Positions 5,413-13,669 of a stretch of 20,957 nt of DNA are shown here, piece by piece. Numbering within the stretch: the stretch's first letter is position 1; the number at the start of each line of letters is the position of its first letter. The DNA is taken from positions 1-20,957 of the forward strand of contig CALFLO010000152.1 of assembly GCA_937880175.1 (NCBI GenBank), written 5' to 3'. The DNA comes from an uncultured Gluconobacter sp. (GTDB lineage: Bacteria > Pseudomonadota > Alphaproteobacteria > Acetobacterales > Acetobacteraceae). The translations under genes and the position numbers were made by a program. Under the pieces are notes generated by a model. It ran no database searches. It worked only from the letters and a program-made list of their open reading frames with translations, and was not told the DNA's origin.

Positions 5413-8400
5413 ATGAGCGCGCCTTACGTCGAATTGCAGGTGACGTCCTCGTTTTCGTTCCTGCGCTCGGGCAGCCAGCCGGATGAGCTGATGTTCCAGG
5501 CGAAAGCCCTGGGCTATGACACAATTGGTCTGACCGACTGGAACACTGTGGCCGGAGTGATCCGCGCCCATCTGGCGGCGCGGGAGGCAGGTCTTCGTCT
5601 TCTACCCGGATGCCGCCTCGCTTTGCGCGATGGCAGTGCGCTCCTGGCCTATCCTCGCAACCGTGCGGGCTGGGCAGGTCTCTGCCAGCTTTTGACGCTT
5701 GGTCATCACCGGGGCGAGCGGGACGTGTTTCTTCTGGGCTGGGAGGATCTCGTCGGAGCGGCATCGGACCTCGTCCTGATCCTGTTACCGCCCGAGGATC
5801 TGGCAGCACTTCCGGAGCACGTTCAAAGCCTGCTGGATCTGCCTAGACACAGGGAAGGCGAAGAAGAGACCCGGTTTCTTGCGCTGAAGATGCTCCGGCA
5901 GCCCGGGGATGTGGCGCGGCTTCATGCGATTGCCGCTTTCTGCGAAATCCGGGGACTGGCCTGCGTTGTGACGGGAGATGTTCTCTACCACGATGCACGC
6001 CGGCACATCCTTCAGGACGTGGTCACGGCCATCCGGGAAGGCTGCACCGTCGATGCTCTCGGCAACCGCCGTCACGTCCACGCCGATCGCCATCTGAAAG
6101 CCCCAGAAGAGCAGGCACGCCTCTTCGCTGCCTTTCCGGACGCCCTGGCCAACACACGGAGAATTGCCGAGGCCTGTACCTTCAGTCTGGATGACCTCAC
6201 CTATCAGTATCCGACCGAAACCGAGCGCACAGGCGAAAGCGCGCAGGACACCCTGACACGCCTGGTCGAAGCCGCACTGCCGCGTCGCTACCCGGCCGGG
6301 GCGCCCCCTGACGTCGAGGCGCAGATCGCCCATGAGCTGAGGCTGATCGGCTCTCTCGCCTACGCTCCGTATTTCCTGACCGTGAATACGATCGTGCGTC
6401 ATGCCCGCTCACTCGGGATTGTCTGTCAGGGGCGCGGATCCGCCGCGAACTCAGCGGTCTGCTATGTTTTGGGCATCACGAGTATTGATCCGGTTCGCTC
6501 GGGTCTGCTGTTCGAACGGTTCATCTCGGCCGAACGGCAGGAACCACCCGACATCGACGTCGATTTCGAGAGTGACCGCCGAGAGGAAGTGATCCAGTGG
6601 ATTTACCGGCATTACGGCCGCCACCGCGCGGCCTTGTGTGCGACCGTGCAGCGCTATCAACCCAAAGGGGCGTTGCGGGAAGTCGGCAAGGTACTGGGCC
6701 TGCCGGAGGATCTGACCGGCCAGCTTTCAAAACACATCGCCTCATCGCTGGCCGATCCCGATCTGTGCAAGGCGCGTTCGGCCGATCTTGGCCTGAACCT
6801 GAAAGATCGCCGCCTCAGCCTCACCTTTCATCTTGCCCGCCAGCTTCTCGGCTTCCCGCGCCAGCTTGGGACGCATCCAGGCGGCTTTGTGCTGACCGAG
6901 GATCGCCTGGACCAGCTTGTTCCCTTGATGCCGACGGCCATGGACGGACGGCAGATCATCGTCTGGGACAAAGACGATATCGACATTTTGCGTTTTATGA
7001 AGGTCGATGTCTTGGGTCTGGGAATGCTCGGCTGTCTGCGTCGCGGGTTCGAATTGCTGCACACCGTGTATCAGACCCGCATGGATCTCGCCTCGATCCC
7101 GGCCGAGGATCCGCAGACCTATCGCATGATCCAGAAAGCCGACACGCTCGGGACATTCCAGATCGAAAGCCGGGCGCAGATGTCCATGCTGCCGCGCATG
7201 AAGCCCCGGACCTTTTACGACCTGGTGATTCAGGTGGCGATCGTCCGGCCGGGTCCGATCCAGGGAGATATGGTCCATCCCTATCTCCGCAGGAGAGAGA
7301 AACTGGAGCCTGTCACCTATCCGTCCGAGACCCTGCGCGGCATTCTGGGGAAAACACTGGGTGTCCCGCTGTTCCAGGAGCAGGCAATGCAGGTGGCCAT
7401 TCATTGCGCGGGCTTTACGCCAGGCGAGGCGGACCAGCTCCGCCGTGCGATGGCGACGTTCAAAGCGACAGGCGGGGTCTCACCGTTTCGGGACAAGCTG
7501 GTGAACGGGATGCTGTCCAATGGCTATGAGCAGGGCTTTGCCGAGCAGACGTTCAGTCAGCTTGAAGGCTTTGGCAGTTACGGCTTCCCCGAAAGCCACG
7601 CCGCCTCCTTTGCCCTGATTGCCTATGCGTCCGCCTGGATGAAATGCCATCACCCGGATGTGTTCTGTGCCGCCCTGCTGAACTCTCAGCCGATGGGGTT
7701 TTATGCGCCCTCGCAGATTGTTCAGGACGCGCAACGCCATGGGGTCGAGGTCCGGCCGATCTGTATCAATGCCTCCCGATGGGATTGCACCCTGGAGCGC
7801 GGCCGGAATGGACGGTACGCGGCGGTCCGGCTGGGGTTCAGGATGGTGCGCGGGCTGGCGAACGGCCATGGTGCCGCCCTGATCGCGTCTCGGATGCCGG
7901 ATTATGAGAGTATTGACGATGTGTGGCGGCGTGCCGATGTGCCGGTCTCGGCCCTGGAATGTCTGGCAGAAGCAGATGCCTTCCGGGTGTTCGGACAGAT
8001 GCGCCGTGCTGCGCTCTGGTCAATCAAAGGGCTCGCGGACACGGCTTTGCCATTGTTCGAAGCGGCGGATCGGGGCCGGAACTTTCCACTTCCGGAAATG
8101 ATCGAGCCGGAAATTGCCCTGCCGCAGATGTCAGAGCGGGCGTCGGTGCATGAGGATTACCGGGCCACTGGCCTCAGTCTGACAGGTCATCCCGTCGCGT
8201 TTCTGAGGGAGGGACTGCGAAAAGAAGGAATCGTTCGTTGCGGGGATCTTCCTTATCTACGGGATGGGCGCCGGATCCAGCTTACGGGTCTTGTCCTGAT
8301 GCGGCAGCGGCCAGGAACAGCGAACGGCACCATGTTCGTCACGATCGAGGACGAAACGGGCACGGCCAATCTGATTGTCTGGAAGGATGTACAGGAGAAA

Positions 8401-8553
8401 TACCGCCGTCCTCTTCTCGCCTCCCGTCTTCTGGCCTGTAAGGGCAGGCTTCAGAAGGAAGGCGAGGTGATCCATGTCGTTGTGCTCAGTCTGGAAGACC
8501 GCACGCCATTGCTCCAGGGATCGGAGCTGCTGAAGGCACGGGACTTTCGATAG
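5413..8553 (+). CDS. dnaE2: DnaE2, error-prone DNA polymerase III alpha subunit
   Basis: This 1046-residue protein has the full length usual for DnaE2. The N-terminal PHP domain begins YVELQVTSSFSFLRSGSQPDEL (5-26) and includes GLTDWNTVAGV (39-49). The polymerase active site is PDIDVDFE at 379-386 with catalytic aspartates 382 and 384. The third aspartate is D532 in KVDVLGLGML. The GRGSAANS motif is at 340-347, and an OB-fold lies near 920-1010. DnaE2 carries out translesion synthesis with ImuA and ImuB and causes SOS mutagenesis. No clear Shine-Dalgarno precedes the ATG, consistent with coupling to the 77-residue gene ending at 5409. It is the last gene of the LexA-controlled operon; only a weak hairpin (ATCGG/CCGAT, 8562-8576) follows. 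Confidence 0.95.
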   Translation: MSAPYVELQVTSSFSFLRSGSQPDELMFQAKALGYDTIGLTDWNTVAGVIRAHLAAREAGLRLLPGCRLALRDGSALLAYPRNRAGWAGLCQLLTLGHHRGERDVFLLGWEDLVGAASDLVLILLPPEDLAALPEHVQSLLDLPRHREGEEETRFLALKMLRQPGDVARLHAIAAFCEIRGLACVVTGDVLYHDARRHILQDVVTAIREGCTVDALGNRRHVHADRHLKAPEEQARLFAAFPDALANTRRIAEACTFSLDDLTYQYPTETERTGESAQDTLTRLVEAALPRRYPAGAPPDVEAQIAHELRLIGSLAYAPYFLTVNTIVRHARSLGIVCQGRGSAANSAVCYVLGITSIDPVRSGLLFERFISAERQEPPDIDVDFESDRREEVIQWIYRHYGRHRAALCATVQRYQPKGALREVGKVLGLPEDLTGQLSKHIASSLADPDLCKARSADLGLNLKDRRLSLTFHLARQLLGFPRQLGTHPGGFVLTEDRLDQLVPLMPTAMDGRQIIVWDKDDIDILRFMKVDVLGLGMLGCLRRGFELLHTVYQTRMDLASIPAEDPQTYRMIQKADTLGTFQIESRAQMSMLPRMKPRTFYDLVIQVAIVRPGPIQGDMVHPYLRRREKLEPVTYPSETLRGILGKTLGVPLFQEQAMQVAIHCAGFTPGEADQLRRAMATFKATGGVSPFRDKLVNGMLSNGYEQGFAEQTFSQLEGFGSYGFPESHAASFALIAYASAWMKCHHPDVFCAALLNSQPMGFYAPSQIVQDAQRHGVEVRPICINASRWDCTLERGRNGRYAAVRLGFRMVRGLANGHGAALIASRMPDYESIDDVWRRADVPVSALECLAEADAFRVFGQMRRAALWSIKGLADTALPLFEAADRGRNFPLPEMIEPEIALPQMSERASVHEDYRATGLSLTGHPVAFLREGLRKEGIVRCGDLPYLRDGRRIQLTGLVLMRQRPGTANGTMFVTIEDETGTANLIVWKDVQEKYRRPLLASRLLACKGRLQKEGEVIHVVVLSLEDRTPLLQGSELLKARDFR

Positions 8554-8866
8554 GAAGCGTAATCGGGTCGACCGATCTTATTTGAAAAATAGAGAGATGC
8601 TTGTTGATATTGAACCTGTGGACTTGTGGGCAGAGCCGCACCCTGTGGTCAGCCGGCAGGGCTGTCCATCAGGACGCGAGCGACCGCGGAGCGGCTGTCC
8701 ATAAGTCCATGGGCGGCTCATGCCGGTATAGCCAAAAGCAGTGATACACAAACATAGGCGTCCTTCTCCTGACGTCCCGGCTTACCTTGTCATATGTGAC
8801 ACACGGTTGCAGTAATATCGCCAGTTGTTTGATCCTGCTGAACTCTGCTGCACACCAAGGCCCGAC
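8554..8866. promoter_or_regulatory. Intergenic region before the methyltransferase operon, with candidate promoter
   Basis: No gene is seen in these 313 bases. A weak hairpin at 8562-8576 follows dnaE2. GGCTGTCCAT occurs twice in direct orientation (8660-8669 and 8693-8702). Near the methyltransferase start, an inverted repeat TGTCA-TATG-TGACA (8788-8801) overlaps a TTGTCA hexamer (8787-8792). A TAATAT hexamer follows at 8813-8818, but the 20-bp spacing is long, so the promoter call is tentative. The inverted repeat could be an operator; no controller gene is present in the operon. AAGG at 8857-8860 is the likely ribosome-binding site for the ATG at 8867. Confidence 0.4.
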
Positions 8867-11572
8867 ATGAACCCGACTGAAATCTACGATGCCCTCTCCA
8901 AGATCGCAGAGGTGTCCTTTGATGCAGAGGAATTTCCCTTCTCGTTTGCTGAAGCAACTGATGCCTCACAGGCAGCGATATCAAAGCTTCGTAACGGGTC
9001 GACCAATAAATCTGACCTTCCGGGCGGGGTCTTGTTCGGCAAGAGATTTCATTATGCACCGGCCCCAACCGGGAAGAGCGACACTACTCTTGAGCAGTTG
9101 AGAGCATCGAAGAAAACCAAATCCTCCAAACCCGCGATTTTGCTGGCAACAGATGGTGAGATGATTGCCGCGGAGCATACTCCCTCGGGCGAAACACTTC
9201 ATTGCGCCTTCAAAGAGTTGGGGGATCAGTTCGGCTTCTTCCTCCCTGCTGCGGGCAAAGAGCGGTATCGAGCTGTTGAGGAAAACCCGGTCGATGTGAA
9301 GGCGACTGGGAAACTTGCCAAGCTTTATGACGCGTTAATCAGGGCAAACCCCGACTGGGGAACAGATGCACGTCGTCATGAGATGAACCAACTCATGATG
9401 CGACTGATCTTCTGTATGTTTGCCGAAGACGTCGGCATCTTTCCAGAGCAGCAATTTTCCCGCCTAATTTTCACCTATGCTGACGATAAAGGTGAGGAAG
9501 CCCATAAGGTCCTTATTGCCGCCTTCCAGGCGATGAACCTGCCCAGGCATAAACGAACAGGTCTGCCCGCATGGACCGGTGAACTGGACTATGTGAACGG
9601 CGGCCTGTTTGCTGGCACCATTGATGCGCCAAAATTCGATGCTGCTGCTTTCCGTTATCTGCGTGAGGCCTGTGGGTTGGATTGGCGTGAGATCAATCCG
9701 GATATTTTCGGTTCGATGATCCAGTCTGTTGCAGATCCAAAGCAACGCTCTGAACTGGGAATGCATTACACGTCAGTGCCGAATATCATGAAGGTCATCG
9801 GGCCGCTTTTTCTCGATGATCTGGACGTGGAGATTCATAAAGGCTGGGATCGTGCTCGCGCACTTCAGCAAACTCTGGGTCGTATGTCGCACATCCGTGT
9901 GTTTGACCCCGCCTGCGGATCGGGGAACTTCCTTGTTGTGTCTTATCGAGAACTCCGGGCACGCGAGACGCGTATCATGCAGCGCCTGGAAGAGCTTGAT
10001 GGACGTAATGCCATGGGTACGAGCGAGATGTTCTCGCGCATCAAGATCGACCATTTCTACGGGATTGAGATCTCGGATTTCGCAGCTGAAACAGCAAAAC
10101 TTGCACTCTTCATCGCTGAATATCAGGCTAATGCGAGTTTTAAAGCCATTTTTGGACGATGTCCTGCGGCTCTACCTTTGCGAGATGCTGCCCGTATTCA
10201 CAGAGGTAATGCTCTAGAGATTGAGTGGGAGGCCGTATGCCCACCTCCCAACAATGATGAGGAGATTTTCATTGCGGGGAATCCGCCGTTTGTGGGATCA
10301 AATTTTCAAACATCAGAGCAAAAGAGCGATCGAAGCGAACTATTTAAGAGTGATTTTAAATCTTATAAGAATTTAGATTACGTAGCATCGTGGTTTTATT
10401 TGGCAACACTATACGCAGAAGCATTCTGTCGAACGAATTTCGCCTTTGTGTCGACAAATTCAATTACGCAAGGTCGTCAGGTACCTTCATTTTGGCCTCG
10501 GATACTTGAAAGTCAAAAAATAAGATTTGCACATACGTCATTTCAGTGGAGAAATAATGCATCGTCAAATGCAGCAGTTATCTGCGTTATAATTGGTTTG
10601 TGCCCTAAATATATTTCTGGAGCAAAATTATTTGATGGAAAAGTAATTAGCGATGTATCCTCTATCAGTCCGTATTTAATACCAATTCCTCCTGTATATG
10701 TAGAAGGTTCTGGAAAATCTATATTTGGTCTTCCCCGCATGGACTATGGGTCAAAGCCAGCTGATGGCGGAAACCTTATATTATCGACTGAAGAAAGAGA
10801 CGAAATCGTTCAATTATATCCAGATTCGAACCGATTCATCCGTAAGTATCTTGGGTCCCAGGAGGTCGTTCGTGGACAGGTTCGCTATTGCATGTGGATC
10901 AAGGACCAAGAAGCATCAGACGCATATCAGTACCCACCATTCCAAAAACGAATAGACGCGGTCCGTCAGTTTAGGACCGAGAGCAGTAATCCTGTTACAC
11001 GCCCAACTGCTGCAACCCCGTATAAGTTTTGGTTTACAGGACCAGAAACCAAAACCCACGCCATCCTCGTCCCCCGCGTTACTTCAGAGCGCCGCCCTTA
11101 CCTTCCAGTGGAGCGAGTGGGAGCTGACGTGATTTCATCGGACCTCAATCAGGTACTCTATGACGCCCCTGAATGGTGCATCGCGCTCATTGCGTCACGT
11201 CTGCATCTTGTCTGGATCGCCACTGTCTGCGGCAAACTGAAATCCGATTTCCGCTATTCGAACACGCTCGGTTGGAACACGTTTCCAGTCCCGAAATTCA
11301 CAGACGAGCAGTTGGAAGCCCTCTCAGCCTCTGCACGCCGCATCCTGAAATGCCGCTACTCCCACTACCCCAAAACGATCGCGGATTTATACGATCCGAA
11401 CAAAATGCCTGACGACCTTCGCGCGGTGCATAAGGAAAACGATGACTTGCTGGAGAGCATGTATATCGGCCGCCCCTTCCGCAATGATACGGAACGCCTG
11501 GAAACACTCTTCAAGCTCTATGCGGCCAAGATCAAAACGCTAGAAACTGCCAGCAAAAAGAAAAAGGCCTGA
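8867..11572 (+). CDS. MmeI-like class I DNA adenine methyltransferase
   Basis: This 901-residue protein is a gamma-type amino-methyltransferase of the large MmeI/type IIG-like class. The SAM-binding motif I is VFDPACGSGNFL (residues 345-356), and a GMHYTSVPNIM stretch precedes it. The catalytic motif IV is NPPF (472-475), which indicates N6-adenine methylation. The region after motif IV to about residue 650 should hold the target-recognition domain and is encoded by strikingly AT-rich DNA. The first 150 residues resemble type IIG N-termini (ILLATDGEMIAAEHTPSGE), but I see no PD-ExK nuclease motif, so cleavage is probably done by another protein. I chose the ATG at 8867 with AAGG six bases upstream; a TTG at 8825 in frame is less likely. 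The helicase gene begins three bases after its stop. Its job is likely to mark self DNA for the system encoded by this operon. Confidence 0.88.
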   Translation: MNPTEIYDALSKIAEVSFDAEEFPFSFAEATDASQAAISKLRNGSTNKSDLPGGVLFGKRFHYAPAPTGKSDTTLEQLRASKKTKSSKPAILLATDGEMIAAEHTPSGETLHCAFKELGDQFGFFLPAAGKERYRAVEENPVDVKATGKLAKLYDALIRANPDWGTDARRHEMNQLMMRLIFCMFAEDVGIFPEQQFSRLIFTYADDKGEEAHKVLIAAFQAMNLPRHKRTGLPAWTGELDYVNGGLFAGTIDAPKFDAAAFRYLREACGLDWREINPDIFGSMIQSVADPKQRSELGMHYTSVPNIMKVIGPLFLDDLDVEIHKGWDRARALQQTLGRMSHIRVFDPACGSGNFLVVSYRELRARETRIMQRLEELDGRNAMGTSEMFSRIKIDHFYGIEISDFAAETAKLALFIAEYQANASFKAIFGRCPAALPLRDAARIHRGNALEIEWEAVCPPPNNDEEIFIAGNPPFVGSNFQTSEQKSDRSELFKSDFKSYKNLDYVASWFYLATLYAEAFCRTNFAFVSTNSITQGRQVPSFWPRILESQKIRFAHTSFQWRNNASSNAAVICVIIGLCPKYISGAKLFDGKVISDVSSISPYLIPIPPVYVEGSGKSIFGLPRMDYGSKPADGGNLILSTEERDEIVQLYPDSNRFIRKYLGSQEVVRGQVRYCMWIKDQEASDAYQYPPFQKRIDAVRQFRTESSNPVTRPTAATPYKFWFTGPETKTHAILVPRVTSERRPYLPVERVGADVISSDLNQVLYDAPEWCIALIASRLHLVWIATVCGKLKSDFRYSNTLGWNTFPVPKFTDEQLEALSASARRILKCRYSHYPKTIADLYDPNKMPDDLRAVHKENDDLLESMYIGRPFRNDTERLETLFKLYAAKIKTLETASKKKKA
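10300..10860. other. AT-rich segment inside the methyltransferase gene
   Basis: From just after the NPPF codons to about 10860, the codons turn to A- and T-rich choices (for example the run around 10340-10400 and 10600-10720), while both flanks are GC-richer. The reading frame stays open. The segment coincides with the expected target-recognition domain. The boundaries are judged by eye. Confidence 0.65.
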
Positions 11573-11575
11573 CCC

Positions 11576-13669
11576 ATGGTTGAGATGCTCAACGTCACCT
11601 ATGGCACGTCAACAGCCAAGACGAACGCATTAGGTCAACGCCCGATGCAGGCCCGCACCTACGATGCCCGTGCCGCGCAGTTTCTCCTTCTCAAAGCCCC
11701 CCCGGCTGCGGGTAAAAGCCGCGCACTCATGTTCGTGGCACTTGATAAACTACTACATCAGGGGCTGGAGAAGGTGATCGTTTGCGTTCCTGAAACGTCA
11801 ATCGGTGGCTCTTTTCGCTCTACCAATCTGATGAGCTACGGCTTTGAGGCAAATTGGGAGGTTGAGCCGCGCTGGAACCTCTGCCTGACGGGCGATGACG
11901 CGAGCAAAGAAAAGGTCAAGGCGTTTCAGGCTTTTCTACAAAGCGACGCAAAGGTTTTGGTCTGCACCCATGCGACATTCCGTTTTGGCGTTGATGCTGT
12001 CATTGAGACCAGTGGTATCGAAGCGTTTGATCGGTGCTTCATTGCGATAGACGAGTTCCATCACGTCTCGGCATCGGACAACAATCGCCTCGGCGTTATT
12101 ATGCGGAACCTGATTACCCGTGACGCATGCCATATCATGGCAATGACGGGCAGCTACTTCCGTGGGGATTCAGATCCGGTTCTCCGGGAGGAAGACGAAG
12201 ACCGCTTCACCAAAATTACCTACAGCTATTACGAGCAATTGGAGAGCTACGCCTTCCTCAAGGCACTCGGCATCAATTACGATTTCTATAAAGGGAATTA
12301 CATCAACGGCCTTGAGGGCGTTCTGAACCCCAATCAAAAGACGATTATCCATATCCCGCATCGCGGCTCATCTGAAGCATTTGATGACAAATACAACGAG
12401 GTGGGTCGGATCCTCGATTTCTTGGGAAAGCATGAAGGTCGAGACCCTGAGACCGGCTTTGATTTGGTCCGCACAGCAGAAGGACGGCTTCTGAAGATTG
12501 CTGATCTAGTGGATGATGGTCCGGGCCGCAACAACGTGAAGACGGCTCTATCCCATGAAATTAGAGGAACGGATGGTAAGCGTGATGATGACGCTGACAG
12601 AGCCAAAGTTGATATCATCATCGCCCTTGGCATGGCCAAGGAAGGCTTCGATTGGGTATGGTGTGAACACGCTCTGACCATCGGCTACCGCTCCTCCCTG
12701 ACTGAAATCGTGCAAATCATCGGTCGTGCAACCCGTGATGCGCCCGGGAAGCCTCGCGCCTTGTTCACAAACCTTGTCGCTGAGCCCGGGGTTGAAACGG
12801 GCGCGGTTACTGATGCTGTGAATGATATGCTGAAAGCGATCTCGGGCTCACTGCTGATGGAGCAGGTCCTCGCTCCGAACCTGAAATTCTACCGTCGGGA
12901 AGATGGGGATGTTCGTGCACCGATTGGCACGGATGATGAAGGTAATGTCACCATCGGGATTAAAGGCCTCATGGAGCCACCCACAGACCGCGCGCGGGCG
13001 ATTTGTGAAAAGGACATGAACGATCTGATGGCGACGGCCTATCAGGAAATGGATCGCCGTGTGCTGTCACCGGAAACCGCCCCTGAAGTCGCAACGCAAA
13101 TGGTTCTGACGGATATCATCGAAAGACGTTACGAGACGTTGGACACAGAAGAGGCTGAATCCGTTCGCCAGCATCTGGCTGCGCATATGAACGTCCTGAC
13201 ATTGGCCCGCAAGCAAGCCGAGCAGGATATTACGGGCGCGCAATCCGTGCTTGGTGCTCCACCAACCGAAGGTGCCCCCACAACAGGCGAAGGGGACGAT
13301 GGTGGTGAGGAGACACCTGACAGTGCTCCGAACACTCTGCTGGAGATGGTGAAGAAATTTATCAATGTTCGGGACATCGATATTGAGTTGATTGATAGCA
13401 TCAACGTCTTTCAGGAGCGCTTCGAAGTCGCGTCTAAATCGTTGAATGCTGAGATCCTCGCGCATGTGCAATCCGCCATGGTTGCCTTGCGTGTGAATAT
13501 GAGTGGAGACGAAGCACGGACTTTATGGCCGCGCATTAAAGCATTTCGCGCGACAGAAGGCCGCGAGCCCAATGTGAACTCCGCTAACACACTGGAGAAA
13601 CGCATGGCCGAAGCGCTTGCCTGGCTGAAAGCCGAAAAAGCCAAGCGTCTACGCGAGGCAGCACAATAA
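11576..13669 (+). CDS. SF2 DEAD/DEAH-type helicase of the methyltransferase operon
   Basis: This 697-residue protein has the core of a superfamily 2 helicase or translocase. Walker A is PPAAGKS (42-48), motif II is DEFH (159-162), motif III is TGS (191-193) and motif VI is QIIGRATRD (380-388). After the motor come a helical region and an acidic, proline/glycine-rich linker near 555-585. A C-terminal segment (FRATEGREPNVNSANTLEKRMAEAL) resembles part of the N-terminus of the next protein in style. Such enzymes translocate on DNA in type I and III restriction systems, but no nuclease motif is visible here. The gene starts three bases after the methyltransferase stop, and its TAA overlaps the next ATG, so the three proteins are co-produced. 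The substrate and direction of movement cannot be read from sequence. Confidence 0.88.
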   Translation: MVEMLNVTYGTSTAKTNALGQRPMQARTYDARAAQFLLLKAPPAAGKSRALMFVALDKLLHQGLEKVIVCVPETSIGGSFRSTNLMSYGFEANWEVEPRWNLCLTGDDASKEKVKAFQAFLQSDAKVLVCTHATFRFGVDAVIETSGIEAFDRCFIAIDEFHHVSASDNNRLGVIMRNLITRDACHIMAMTGSYFRGDSDPVLREEDEDRFTKITYSYYEQLESYAFLKALGINYDFYKGNYINGLEGVLNPNQKTIIHIPHRGSSEAFDDKYNEVGRILDFLGKHEGRDPETGFDLVRTAEGRLLKIADLVDDGPGRNNVKTALSHEIRGTDGKRDDDADRAKVDIIIALGMAKEGFDWVWCEHALTIGYRSSLTEIVQIIGRATRDAPGKPRALFTNLVAEPGVETGAVTDAVNDMLKAISGSLLMEQVLAPNLKFYRREDGDVRAPIGTDDEGNVTIGIKGLMEPPTDRARAICEKDMNDLMATAYQEMDRRVLSPETAPEVATQMVLTDIIERRYETLDTEEAESVRQHLAAHMNVLTLARKQAEQDITGAQSVLGAPPTEGAPTTGEGDDGGEETPDSAPNTLLEMVKKFINVRDIDIELIDSINVFQERFEVASKSLNAEILAHVQSAMVALRVNMSGDEARTLWPRIKAFRATEGREPNVNSANTLEKRMAEALAWLKAEKAKRLREAAQ

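Noticed and set aside
6742..7404. 220-residue minus-strand frame opposite dnaE2
   Set aside because: Antisense shadow of a conserved polymerase region; no independent start signal.
6597..7529. 310-residue plus-strand frame inside dnaE2
   Set aside because: It lies wholly inside the conserved polymerase core of dnaE2 in another frame and reads as proline/arginine-rich nonsense.
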